Below, piece after piece: positions 8,294 through 16,569 of a DNA stretch of 64,000 nt. The position numbers and the translations under genes are program-made. This DNA comes from Ga0077530 sp046293075 (GTDB taxonomy: Bacteria; Pseudomonadota; Alphaproteobacteria; Rhizobiales; Hyphomicrobiaceae). Every line of letters begins with the position of its first letter. The stretch's first letter is position 1. Location: the NCBI GenBank assembly GCA_046293075.1, contig JBKBPL010000002.1, positions 208,101-272,100 of the forward strand, given 5' to 3'. The notes beneath the pieces are model-generated. The model was not told the origin of the DNA. It saw only the letters and a program-made list of their open reading frames with translations, and searched no databases.

Positions 8294-8755
8294 ATGAAGC
8301 TGCTCGGGCAGGGCCTCTATTGGCAGGAAATGCCGGTCGGCGCCAAGTTCAAGACATTCGGCCGCACGATCACCGAGACCGACATCGTCAACTTCATCTC
8401 CTGCACGGGCTTCCTCGAAGTCCTGTTTACGGACAGGGAGTTCGTGAAGGCGCACTCGGCGATCAAGGGCCGCGTCGCGCCGGGCGCGCTCGTCTATGCC
8501 ATTGCCGAAGGCATGACCATGCTCGGCACCATCCAGGGCACGGGCCTCGCCTTCCTCCACATGGAGCTCGACGTGAAGGGACCGACCTTCGCTGGCGACA
8601 CCATCCACTGCGAGATCGAGGTCATCGAGCAGCGGCCGACGTCCAAGGGGGACCGCGGCCTGGTGCGGACCCGGAACACCGTCATCAACCAGCGCGGCGA
8701 GACCGTCCTCGTCTACACGCCACTGCGCATGATGGCCGGGCGGCCGGGGGCCTGA
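8294..8755 (+). CDS. MaoC-like hotdog-fold hydratase
   Basis: A 153-residue MaoC-type (R)-specific enoyl-CoA hydratase/dehydratase homologue. Hotdog-fold landmarks are TITETDIVNFISCTGFLE near residues 22-40 (active-site Asp and partner), KGRVAPGALVYAIAEG (central helix), and VKGPTFAGDTIHCEIEV (signature strand). The ATG at 8294 is preceded by GGGGAGAA; an upstream in-frame start at 8267 lacks this. The acyl-CoA substrate is not evident from the neighbours, though acyl-CoA genes recur nearby. Confidence 0.82.
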   Translation: MKLLGQGLYWQEMPVGAKFKTFGRTITETDIVNFISCTGFLEVLFTDREFVKAHSAIKGRVAPGALVYAIAEGMTMLGTIQGTGLAFLHMELDVKGPTFAGDTIHCEIEVIEQRPTSKGDRGLVRTRNTVINQRGETVLVYTPLRMMAGRPGA

Positions 8756-8842
8756 CCGATCACTTCGCGTGGTGCGACATGGGGCTGCGAAAGGGCCGCT
8801 GACCCGCAGGCCAGCACACCCTCCCAGAGCCCGCAGCGCGAC

Positions 8843-9796
8843 TTAGAGCGAGCGGCCGATGTTGAGGAACCGCTCTTGCCGCTGTTTGCGCAGTTCCTCG
8901 GGCGACATCCGGTCGAAAGCCGCAAGGGCCTTGGCGATGGCGTCGCCGGCGCGGCGAACAGCCCCCTCTTTGTCGCGGTGCGCACCGCCAACCGGCTCGG
9001 GCACGATCTCGTCGATCACACCGAGTTCATAGAGATCCTGCGCGGTGATCTTCATGCTCGTTGCGGCATCCACGGCGCGCGTTGAGTCGCGCCACAGGAT
9101 CGAGGCCGCTGCCTCGGGTGAAGCGACCGTGTACACCGCGTGCTCGAGCATAAGGATGCGGTTGGCGCTTGCGATCGCAATCGCACCGCCGGAGCCGCCC
9201 TCGCCGATCACGACGGCCACCATCGGCACGCCGAGAGAGAGGCAGCGGTCGGTCGAGCGCGCGATGGCCTCGGCCTGGCCACGCTCTTCGGCGCCGACGC
9301 CGGGATAGGCCCCCGCGGTATCGACGAGCGTGATGACAGGCAGCGCGAAGCGCTCCGCCATGTCCATGAGACGGACCGCCTTGCGATAGCCCTCGGGGCG
9401 CGCCATGCCGAAATTGTGCTTGATGCGCGTCTCGGTGTCGTGGCCCTTCTCGTGGCCGATGACCATCACCGAGCGGCCGCGGAACTTGCCGATGCCGCCC
9501 ATGATCGCCGCATCCTCGGCGTAGTAGCGGTCGCCCGCGAGCGGAGTGAAGCTCTCGACGAGCTGGTCGATGTAATCAAGACAGTGCGGGCGGTCGGGAT
9601 GGCGCGCCACCGTCGTCTTCTGCCACGGATTGAGCCCGCCATAGGTCTCGGCAAGGAGCTGGGCGGCCCGGCCCTCGAGCTTGCTGATCTCTTCGCTGAT
9701 CGCGGTGCTCTCGTCGTCCTGGGTCAGCGCGCGCAGTTCCGCCACCCGGCTCTCAAGCTCCGCAATCGGCTTCTCGAAGTCCAAATAGGTCGCCAT
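8843..9796 (-). CDS. accA: Acetyl-CoA carboxylase carboxyltransferase subunit alpha
   Basis: Half of the carboxyltransferase that makes malonyl-CoA for fatty-acid synthesis, acting with AccD (not in the window). The 317-residue protein starts MATYLDFEKPI and shows the family blocks GGLNPWQKTTVARHPDRPH, GHEKGHDTETRIKHNFGMAR, LVDTAGAYPGVGAEERGQ and VIGEGGSGGAIAIASANR, whose backbone amides form the oxyanion holes. Its length matches accA of other alphaproteobacteria. The ATG at 9796 is preferred over one 39 bases upstream because the conserved N-terminus begins there. Confidence 0.96.
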   Translation of the reverse strand: MATYLDFEKPIAELESRVAELRALTQDDESTAISEEISKLEGRAAQLLAETYGGLNPWQKTTVARHPDRPHCLDYIDQLVESFTPLAGDRYYAEDAAIMGGIGKFRGRSVMVIGHEKGHDTETRIKHNFGMARPEGYRKAVRLMDMAERFALPVITLVDTAGAYPGVGAEERGQAEAIARSTDRCLSLGVPMVAVVIGEGGSGGAIAIASANRILMLEHAVYTVASPEAAASILWRDSTRAVDAATSMKITAQDLYELGVIDEIVPEPVGGAHRDKEGAVRRAGDAIAKALAAFDRMSPEELRKQRQERFLNIGRSL

Positions 9797-10153
9797 GGTC
9801 TCGCAAGCGTCCTCAAGGGGGGCCAGGGCCACCACGGCCCGATTAGCCGGCGTGCCCTTGATGTGGGGGGGAGATGCCCCGCCACCACCCCCAAGTCAAG
9901 TTAAGGCGTGAATAGGAATGGATTAACCGGCCGACCAGGACCAGCGACAGCCCGAGGCGAACGCGCTAAGAGGAAGTCGATGCACGCGAAAATGAGGCCC
10001 TGCCCGCCATGCGGCTCCTACTGACTGCGCCGACGGGCGCCGCGCCCGGCGCCGGCGCCCACTACCGCACCGACCCCTGCGGCGCGCCGCAAGCTCCCTC
10101 ATCCTCGCGACAGGCGCATCGGCCGTGGCTGGGCTCTCGCCGGGAGGCGCCAA
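9797..10153. other. Intergenic region between accA and rluC
   Basis: A 357-bp divergent gap that should hold the promoters of both genes. I see no RNA gene or credible small reading frame. Only GC-rich dyads such as GGCGCCGCGCCCGGCGCC near 10036 stand out, and a G/C tract near 9865-9892. Confidence 0.4.
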
Positions 10154-11179
10154 ATGACCGGGCCCGTTGAGACGATCAAGGTCACCCGCGATGAGGCGGG
10201 CATGCGGCTCGACCGCTGGTTCCGCGTTCACTTTCCGGATGTCGGCCACGTCTACCTGCAGAAGCTGCTGCGCACCGGGCAGGTGCGCGTCGACAGCCGC
10301 CGCGTCGAGGCAAATGCGCGCCTTGAGGCCGGCGCCGAGGTGCGCGTGCCGCGCGTCGTGCGCCAGCCGCCCCGTCCCGCTGAAAAGAAGGCCGCCCCGC
10401 CCGCAAGCAAGGCCGACCGTGATCTCATCGAGAGCTGCATCCTCTTCGAGGACGAGGATATCCTGGTGCTCAACAAGCCCTTCGGCATCGCCGTGCAGGG
10501 CGGTACGGGCACGCGCCGCCACATCGACGGCATTCTCGCCGGCATGAGCGACCGTTTCGGCGACCGTCCCCGTCTCGTCCATCGCCTCGACCGCGACACG
10601 ACCGGCGTCCTGCTCGTCGCCAAGAAGCGCGACATCGCCGCAAAGCTCGGCCGCACCTTCCAGACGCGCGCGGCGGCCAAGACCTACTGGGCGCTCGTCA
10701 AAGGCGTGCCGAGCCCGCGCCAGGGCAGAATCGCAGCGGCACTCGTAAAGGCCTCCGGTCCCGAAGGCGATCGCGTGCGCAAAGCCGAGGCCGGCGAGCA
10801 GGACGTCGCCATGCACGCAACGACGCACTATGCCGTGATCGATCGCGTCGCCAATCGCGCGGCCTGGGTCTCGCTGAAGCCGGTCACCGGGCGCCAGCAT
10901 CAGCTCCGCGCGCACATGGCCCTGATCGGTCATCCGATCATCGGCGACAACAAGTACGAAGGCGGAATCACGCAGATCATGGAGGCCCTCGAGCCCAAGC
11001 TGCACCTCCATGCGCGCCGCCTGGTCCTCCCGCATCCGCGCCCGGGCAAGCCGCCAATCGACGTGACGGCGCCACTGCCGCCGCACATGCTGCGCTCGTT
11101 TGCGCTCCTGGGCCTCGATCCAAACCAGTTCGAGCGCGGCGAGACCAAGGCATCGGCCAAGCCGGTCCGCAAGCGGTGA
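10154..11179 (+). CDS. rluC: RluA-family 23S rRNA pseudouridine synthase, RluC-like
   Basis: Isomerises uridines in 23S rRNA. The 341-residue protein has an N-terminal S4 RNA-binding domain (about residues 12-75, MRLDRWFRVHFPDV...LQKLLRTGQVRV) and a catalytic domain with the RluA motif HRLDRDTTGVLLVAKK, which carries the nucleophilic Asp. Later come VTGRQHQLRAHMALIGHPI and GDNKYEG. The ATG follows GGGAGGCGCCAA. Choice of RluC over RluD rests on overall pattern and a basic C-terminal tail; site specificity is inferred. Confidence 0.88.
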   Translation: MTGPVETIKVTRDEAGMRLDRWFRVHFPDVGHVYLQKLLRTGQVRVDSRRVEANARLEAGAEVRVPRVVRQPPRPAEKKAAPPASKADRDLIESCILFEDEDILVLNKPFGIAVQGGTGTRRHIDGILAGMSDRFGDRPRLVHRLDRDTTGVLLVAKKRDIAAKLGRTFQTRAAAKTYWALVKGVPSPRQGRIAAALVKASGPEGDRVRKAEAGEQDVAMHATTHYAVIDRVANRAAWVSLKPVTGRQHQLRAHMALIGHPIIGDNKYEGGITQIMEALEPKLHLHARRLVLPHPRPGKPPIDVTAPLPPHMLRSFALLGLDPNQFERGETKASAKPVRKR

Positions 11180-11220
11180 TCCAATGACGCGGGGCGCGGT
11201 CATCGTCCCCGCAGCAGGGA

Positions 11221-12345
11221 TCAGCCAAGAAACTCCTCACGCACGGCCCGCGTGTGCGCGCCAAGCGCGGGCACCGTGTCGGCGGCGAGCAGCATCTCGC
11301 CCATCCACTGCGCGGGCGGCACGGGCATCGCGATGCCGCCGGCTTCCGTGTTGACGGTCATCATGCGCAGATGCGGATGCGCGTGCAGACCAAACACGTC
11401 ATTGACGCGGCCGAAGGCGATGTCCGCGGCATCGAGCTTCGCGATGGCCGTCTCCGCGTCGTGCGCGGCAAACCATTCGGCGACGAGGCCGTCCGTCTCC
11501 ACCCGGTTCGTGGTGCGCGCGACGGAGTTTGCGAAGCGCGGGTCGCTGCCGCATTCGGGACGCTCGAAGACCTTCGTGCAGAGCGCGCGCCACTCGCGGT
11601 CGTTCTGGATGCTGATCAGGATCGGCACGTTGTCGCGGGTCGTGAAGACGCCGTAGGGCGCAAGCGAGATGTGCGAGAGCCCGATGCGGCGCGGCGGGGC
11701 GCCATAAATGCCCTGCAGCAGCGGCACGCTCATCAACTCGGCCATCGTGTCGAACATCGAGATGCGGATATCGGCACCGCGCCCCGTCGCAGCCCGCCGC
11801 AGGAGCGCCTCGAGAATGGCTTCATACGCATGGAGGCCCGTCGAGACATCGACGATCGAGACGCCGACGCGGGCCGGCTCGGCAGCACTGCCCGTCACCG
11901 ACGCGAGACCGGACTCTGCCTGGATGAGCAGGTCGTAGGCCTTGCGGTTGGCATAGGGGCCCGTATCGCCGTAGCCGGAGATCGAGCAGGCAATGAGCCG
12001 CGGATGGCGGGCGCAGATCTCCTCCACGGGGTAGCCGAGCTTGGAAAGCGCGCCAGGCTTGAGGTTCTGCACGAAAACATCGGCCCTTGCGAGAAGGGCC
12101 TCGAACAAGCGCCGGTCCTCGGCACTGCCGAGATCGACGACGACCGACTCCTTGCCGCGATTGAGCCAGATGAAATACACGCTCTGCCCCGCCGCGAGGG
12201 CGTCATAGCCGCGCGCGAAATCGCCCTCGGGCCGCTCGAGCTTGATGACGCGGGCGCCGGCATCGGCGAGACGCCGCCCGGTCATGGGTGCGGCCACAGC
12301 CTGCTCAAGCGAGACGACGAGAACGCCTTCGAGAGGCTTCTTCAT
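11221..12345 (-). CDS. CaiB/BaiF family (class III) CoA-transferase
   Basis: A 374-residue enzyme that moves CoA between carboxylic acids through an aspartyl-CoA thioester. N-terminal Rossmann part: LEGVLVVSLEQAVAAPMTGR and ARVIKLERPEGDFARGYD. The catalytic Asp lies in KAYDLLIQAESGL near residue 143, and the GxGxxGP-like loop reads SGYGDTGPYANRK. Length is typical. It stands alone, converging on rluC; the substrate pair is unknown. Acyl-CoA thiolase and CoA-transferase genes follow within 5 kb but not in one operon. Confidence 0.88.
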   Translation of the reverse strand: MKKPLEGVLVVSLEQAVAAPMTGRRLADAGARVIKLERPEGDFARGYDALAAGQSVYFIWLNRGKESVVVDLGSAEDRRLFEALLARADVFVQNLKPGALSKLGYPVEEICARHPRLIACSISGYGDTGPYANRKAYDLLIQAESGLASVTGSAAEPARVGVSIVDVSTGLHAYEAILEALLRRAATGRGADIRISMFDTMAELMSVPLLQGIYGAPPRRIGLSHISLAPYGVFTTRDNVPILISIQNDREWRALCTKVFERPECGSDPRFANSVARTTNRVETDGLVAEWFAAHDAETAIAKLDAADIAFGRVNDVFGLHAHPHLRMMTVNTEAGGIAMPVPPAQWMGEMLLAADTVPALGAHTRAVREEFLG

Positions 12346-12464
12346 GCCTGTGATCCCTTAAGGTGCCGACACGGCGTGGCGGCACCGCGGCGTTTTTAGT
12401 GGCTCGGCTCGAGGGCGTCTCCCCCAAATTCGGCAGAGGGCCATGCGGCCCGTCGAAAGCGCAG

Positions 12465-12493
12465 GCGGCGCCCCCTGCAACAGAGGGCGCCGC
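12465..12493 (-). terminator. Hairpin downstream of the TIM44-like gene
   Basis: GCGGCGCCC and GGGCGCCGC pair perfectly (9 bp) around an 11-base loop, 46 bp past the stop of the gene ending at 12539. The U-tract is poor, so termination is tentative. Confidence 0.4.
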
Positions 12494-12538
12494 TCATCAT
12501 GCGGGACGCGGGGATTGCCGCGCGTGCTCTCATCAGGA

Positions 12539-13498
12539 TCAGGCCGACTGGATGGCCGACACCTCCCACTGACTGGCCGTGCCGCGCACCGGACGCACGA
12601 ATGTCCACACTTCGGTCAGTTCAGTCGGCTCGGTGCGACTGCCCTCGACCACGCGGCCCGACGCTGTCTCGATCGTGGCATCAACCAGCGCGTAACGCAT
12701 GGCAACGGTCGCGTACTCGAGATGCTGTTCGCGCCAGGCCTCGGCAAGATCGCCCTGCTCGAGCTTCACATTGGAGACGACGTTGAGCAGCCCCTTCTTC
12801 GCATTCTCGTCGAGCTCGGCAGCAAAATAGGAGAGCATCTCCGGCGTCAGCAGCTTGCTGAGCGCATCGATGTCATTGCGCCCGTAGGCCATCTGCACCT
12901 CGCCGAGCATCCGCTCGAAGGCGTCGTAGTCGGCCGGGCCGATCTCGAGCGCATCGACGGCGCCGCCACCGGCGCTACCGCTGCGATTGAGCACGTCCAT
13001 GGGACTGCGCCCCGCGTAGCTATTCTGCGCACCTGCCGTTGCCATCGCCGGCCTGGCGCCGACGCCGCCGCGGAACAGCCGGAAGAGCAGATAGATAATG
13101 CCGCCGATCAGGAGCATCTGCAGCAGGAAGCCGGCGATTGAGGCCAGCGCGCCCATTCCGAAGATGCCGGCGAGCGCAGCAGCGAATAGACCGCCCATGA
13201 GCAGGCCGCGCAGCCCGCCAAAGCGCGAGGCCTGCGGCGTCGCCGCGGCGCCCGGACGCATGGCCTGGCTGGTACCGGCCGTCGGCGCGCCGGGCTGCGT
13301 GATGGACTTGTTGATCGGGGCCGCTGCGTTCGGCGCCGTGTTGGTCGTCGGCGGCGCCTGATACGTCTTAGCGCCGCGGCTGCCGATGCTGCCGCCACCG
13401 CGCCGCGCGTCCGCATCGCTCGGCATGGTCGCGAGGACCACTGCCGCGCCGAGCGCGATGACGCCGAGCCTGCCTACCCATCGCTTGAACGTGGTCAT
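12539..13498 (-). CDS. TIM44-like domain membrane protein
   Basis: A 319-residue membrane-anchored protein. Residues 1-30 form a signal or anchor helix (VGRLGVIALGAAVVLATMP) followed by RRGGGSIGSRGAK, a glycine-rich start common to bacterial Tim44 homologues. A hydrophobic region at about residues 95-150 (LLMGGLFAAALAGIFGMGAL, LLQMLLIGGIIYLLF) gives two helices. The C-terminal Tim44 domain (last 140 residues) begins FERMLGEVQMAYGRND and ends WTFVRPV...WEVSAIQ. A strong AAGGGAGG precedes the ATG at 13498, which rules out a longer reading. Function in bacteria is not settled; a role in membrane-associated protein handling is inferred from mitochondrial Tim44. Confidence 0.85.
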   Translation of the reverse strand: MTTFKRWVGRLGVIALGAAVVLATMPSDADARRGGGSIGSRGAKTYQAPPTTNTAPNAAAPINKSITQPGAPTAGTSQAMRPGAAATPQASRFGGLRGLLMGGLFAAALAGIFGMGALASIAGFLLQMLLIGGIIYLLFRLFRGGVGARPAMATAGAQNSYAGRSPMDVLNRSGSAGGGAVDALEIGPADYDAFERMLGEVQMAYGRNDIDALSKLLTPEMLSYFAAELDENAKKGLLNVVSNVKLEQGDLAEAWREQHLEYATVAMRYALVDATIETASGRVVEGSRTEPTELTEVWTFVRPVRGTASQWEVSAIQSA

Positions 13499-13648
13499 CC
13501 TGCCTCCCTTGACTTCATGGCGCGTGCCGAAGTTCCGGCCACATCCTGGACAGGGCTTATATAGGTGGGCGCGGCGTGAAGTCCACCGTGCGGGGCGCCG
13601 GCCCCGCTGCAGGTTCGATCCAGCAACGTACGCCCATGAATGGCACAA

Positions 13649-15184
13649 TCAATCCGGCACAAAAGTATTAATGCCGTCAGCGTGTTGCACACGGCCGCGG
13701 GCGCCGAGGTAGTCACGTCTCGTCATGTCTGCGAGCAATGCCGGATCATCCGGCGTGTTGGCCATGAACCGGCGCCCGTCGCCGAGCCGGCCAAAGAGGA
13801 TGCTGTATGTGGGGCCATTGCGGTCGTGCATAACCGTGTAGGTCTCGACCGTTGCCGCGCCTTCGGCGACCTCGGCGACGGCGGGCCCGCGATCATGGTC
13901 GATCTCGGGCTGATAGAGGGCTGGATCGCGCGGCGCGAACGCCTTGCCCGTCGGCGTCGTCGAATAGATGCCGGCCGATTGCTTCGTGACGTAGTTGCCG
14001 TTCGCCGTGACGAGGCCGAACGCGCCGGGATTGGCCCGCACGCGCTTCATCATCTCGGCAATTGCGTGCGTCACGTAGTTGTTGCCGGGCCCCCCGAAGT
14101 AGGGAAGTCCGCCGGTGATGGTGAGCCCGCGCGGGTCGTCGATCGGGATGCCCATCTCCGCGCATGCGATCTCGACTGCTGAAGGAAAGCAGCTGTAGAG
14201 ATCGATGTGTGCGATGTCGGCGAGGGACTTGTCCGCCATCTCAAACGTCTCGCGCGCGACCATTCGCATGGCTGGCGACGAATAGTAGTTGTGTCGGTCG
14301 GAGATGAACCAATGGTCGTGCGCGTCGGCACAGCCGTGCAGATAGACCCATTTCTCCTTTGGAATGCCGAGGGCCTTCGCCTTGGCGACCGAGGTCAGCA
14401 CCAGTGCGGCCGCTTGATCGATGTAAGCGTTGGCATTCATGAGCTTGGTGTAAGGGAAGCCGATATAGGGATTGTCGGCGCTCACGGTTGAAATCGCTTC
14501 GGCGCTGTAGCCGGCACGGCGGTCAGCGAGGGGATTGGCCTTGGCCACAGCCGCGAAGTGCGCAAACAGCTTTCCCATTGCGGTGAGATGCTCGGGAATC
14601 GAGCGGCCGAGATGGCCGCGGATGCCGTTCTCGAAGAGCGGGTAGGCAAAGATTGCACCTGCCATGCGATGGCGCTGCTCCATATCGCTCCAGCCCCGCT
14701 TGGCGACGCCCCACACCTCGGGCTCGCCGCCAGGGTCCTCGGACCAGTCGAGCCGGAGCTTGGCGCGCTCTGCGGCCTTCTGCGTCGCGAGCGCCTCGCC
14801 GCCGGCGATCAACGCCGCCCCGCAATCGCCGCGCACCACCATCTCGAAGAGGCGGTTCACGCACCATTGCGGCATGTTCCCGCCAGGATGGGTATAGATC
14901 AGCCGTTTCGCTGCTGAGGCACCGAGGCGATTGGCGAGCGAGCGGGGCGGATTCGCATAACGGCCAAACGGCGAGGCGAAGCGCCAGCTCGTATCCGAGA
15001 AGGAGCGGATTACCACGATCGTGTCGAGCGCCTCGATCAGCGCCGTGCCGGCGCCCGTGTCCGCCAACGCCTCGCGCGCGGCGTCCGCTGTCAGATCCAT
15101 GGGCGCCCGCGCCCACAAGGGATCCTGCTCACGCTGCGTGATCTGTCCGCAGCCGACCAGCACCGGAATCCGGGCCTCGTCCAT
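13649..15184 (-). CDS. Acetyl-CoA acetyltransferase-like thiolase (long, with C-terminal extension)
   Basis: A 511-residue thiolase homologue, about 110 residues longer than classic thiolases; the C-terminal extension (about residues 410-511, YTVMHDRNGPTYSILFGR) fits an added OB-like domain. The N-terminus MDEARIPVLVGCGQITQRE is characteristic of this subgroup. The C-terminal catalytic loop reads GLPYFGGPGNNYVTHAIAEM instead of the usual GHPxGxSG, and no cysteine stands in a canonical nucleophile motif near residue 90, so chemistry may differ from ordinary acetyl transfer. AGGAGG lies five bases before the ATG at 15184. It is monocistronic with a long leader holding two hairpins. Confidence 0.8.
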   Translation of the reverse strand: MDEARIPVLVGCGQITQREQDPLWARAPMDLTADAAREALADTGAGTALIEALDTIVVIRSFSDTSWRFASPFGRYANPPRSLANRLGASAAKRLIYTHPGGNMPQWCVNRLFEMVVRGDCGAALIAGGEALATQKAAERAKLRLDWSEDPGGEPEVWGVAKRGWSDMEQRHRMAGAIFAYPLFENGIRGHLGRSIPEHLTAMGKLFAHFAAVAKANPLADRRAGYSAEAISTVSADNPYIGFPYTKLMNANAYIDQAAALVLTSVAKAKALGIPKEKWVYLHGCADAHDHWFISDRHNYYSSPAMRMVARETFEMADKSLADIAHIDLYSCFPSAVEIACAEMGIPIDDPRGLTITGGLPYFGGPGNNYVTHAIAEMMKRVRANPGAFGLVTANGNYVTKQSAGIYSTTPTGKAFAPRDPALYQPEIDHDRGPAVAEVAEGAATVETYTVMHDRNGPTYSILFGRLGDGRRFMANTPDDPALLADMTRRDYLGARGRVQHADGINTFVPD

Positions 15185-15661
15185 CGGCGTCCTCCTGATG
15201 ATCTTGGGTGATCTGCGCCCCTTGGGGCCCATGCTGGTGCGTGACGGAGATCCGGTCAACGGCACCCTGATGGCGGAAGCCGGGCCGAACTGCTTGTGGC
15301 GATCGTGCGGCAAGAGGCCGTTCAATCACGCCACGGCCACAATTCGGGTCCCGGCCCCTCAGGGGGCCGGATAAAATCTCGCGCAGCCCCGTCGCGAGGA
15401 TGCCACGCCGTTGTGTCAAGGATAGCACGGATTAATACTCAAGTAGTCTGAGATCGACTTTGGTTAATTCGGCATATGATCTCGCTAGTGGCGCTTTGAG
15501 CACACAAAGTACATAGATTCATTTGAGCAAAATGGGATGTTTTTTGCTATGCGGAAACGTTTTCGCTTGCCATGCGTCTTTGGCGAACCTTACAGTTCGT
15601 TCATAGGCACCCCGCCGTGCCATGGCAGCGACGCTGAAGAGGATCAGTGATGGAGGGTTTG
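15185..15661. other. Long intergenic region with two leader hairpins and a palindrome
   Basis: The gap lies between the divergent thiolase and 27-residue microprotein genes. On the thiolase (minus) side it has a perfect 8-bp hairpin CCGGCCCC-TCAG-GGGGCCGG (15351-15370), a second CTCGCG...CGCGAG (15379-15398), and a TTGACA-like hexamer just upstream. The 15430-15600 part is AT-rich. It contains the near-palindrome at 15551-15566 described separately. No gene seen. Confidence 0.5.
15551..15566. promoter_or_regulatory. Near-palindrome with LacI-family-like AACGTT core
   Basis: GCGGAAACGTTTTCGC is symmetric at 14 of 16 positions, with the central AAACGTTT typical of LacI/GalR-family operators. 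It lies about 100 bp upstream of the microprotein gene at 15662. No LacI-type regulator is encoded in the window, so this is only a candidate site. Confidence 0.3.
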
Positions 15662-15745
15662 ATGCAGCTTCGAGTTGGGCTGAACATCGCCGCCGCGATC
15701 ATGTCGTTTGCGTTTCTCGCCGCAGTTGTGTTCGGAATGATCTAA
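15662..15745 (+). CDS. 27-residue membrane microprotein
   Basis: The frame encodes a 27-residue peptide beginning MQLRVGLNIAAAIMSFAFLA and ending in AVVFGMI. It is nearly all one transmembrane helix after a short basic start. GGAGGG lies five bases before the ATG; another in-frame ATG at 15650 would add four residues. A strong terminator follows at 15801, so this looks like an independent short transcript. No family assigned; single-helix microproteins often modulate membrane complexes. Confidence 0.55.
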   Translation: MQLRVGLNIAAAIMSFAFLAAVVFGMI

Positions 15746-15800
15746 CTTCCGACACAGGATCTCCTCACGCTCATCGCGGCTTGACAGTTTCGGAACCGGG

Positions 15801-15825
15801 AAAGGCGCGGCCGGGCCGCGCCTTT
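15801..15825. terminator. Bidirectional terminator
   Basis: AAAGGCGCGGC and GCCGCGCCTTT form a perfect 11-bp stem with a three-base loop. It sits between the microprotein gene (plus strand) and the CoA-transferase operon (minus strand). A/T runs on both sides allow it to work in both directions. Confidence 0.75.
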
Positions 15826-15857
15826 CTGCTTCTCCCAAGACCAGCACAAGTCGCCGC

Positions 15858-16541
15858 TCAAGCCGCCTTGCGCTTGAGCGGGGCGCCGGTCTGCGCCTGC
15901 AGGGCGTCAATCGTGAGGCCCGGGGCCATGTCGACCACCTCGAAGCCCTCTGGGCCGACATCGAGCACGGCAAGGTTCGTGTAGACGCGGCGCACGGCCT
16001 TGAGTGCCGTGAGCGGCAGAGTGCAGCGCTCGAGCAGCTTGGGCCGCCCATCCTTCGACGTGTGGTCCATGATCACCCATACGCGCTTGGCGCCCACCGC
16101 AAGGTCCATGGCGCCGCCGACCGCTGGCACGCCGTCAGTGAGCGACGTCGTCCAGTTGGCGAAATCGCCGTTGGCGGCGACTTCGAAGGCGCCGAGCACG
16201 CAGAGGTCGATGTGGCCGCCGCGGATCATGGCGAAGCTGTCAGCGTGATGGACGATCGTTGCGCCCCTGACGAGGTTCACGTTCTGCTTGCCGGCATTGA
16301 CCAGCCAAGGCTCCAATTCCTCAGGCTTCTGCAGGCCACCCATGCCGATGATGCCGTTCTCGGACTGGAAGATGACCTCACGCCCTTTCACGAAATTCGA
16401 CACGAGCAGCGGGATGCCGATGCCGAGATTGACGCACCATCCTTCGGGAATGTCCTGGGCGAGGCGGGCGGCCATTTCCGGGCGGCTCCAGGGCTTGAAG
16501 CTTTCGGCGGTGCCGGTCGCGCGGGAAGCGATCGTCGTCAT
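15858..16541 (-). CDS. 3-oxoacid/3-oxoadipate CoA-transferase subunit B
   Basis: A 227-residue beta subunit of a family I CoA-transferase, which moves CoA from succinyl-CoA to a 3-oxoacid through a glutamyl-CoA intermediate. The catalytic Glu is in the SENGIIGMG motif near residue 60; upstream is EGWCVNLGIGIPLLVSNFV and downstream MDLAVGAKRVWVIMDH. Overall pattern is closest to PcaJ (beta-ketoadipate pathway), but no other pca gene is in the window, so acetoacetate is equally possible. It follows subunit A with a 28-bp gap. Confidence 0.88.
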   Translation of the reverse strand: MTTIASRATGTAESFKPWSRPEMAARLAQDIPEGWCVNLGIGIPLLVSNFVKGREVIFQSENGIIGMGGLQKPEELEPWLVNAGKQNVNLVRGATIVHHADSFAMIRGGHIDLCVLGAFEVAANGDFANWTTSLTDGVPAVGGAMDLAVGAKRVWVIMDHTSKDGRPKLLERCTLPLTALKAVRRVYTNLAVLDVGPEGFEVVDMAPGLTIDALQAQTGAPLKRKAA

Positions 16542-16569
16542 GTTGCGGCTCCTCGGCAGATAAGTGGTC

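Noticed and set aside
9923..11203. Long antisense reading frame over rluC (about 426 codons)
   Set aside because: It mirrors the third-position GC pattern of rluC, has no ribosome site and its translation matches no family; a shadow frame.
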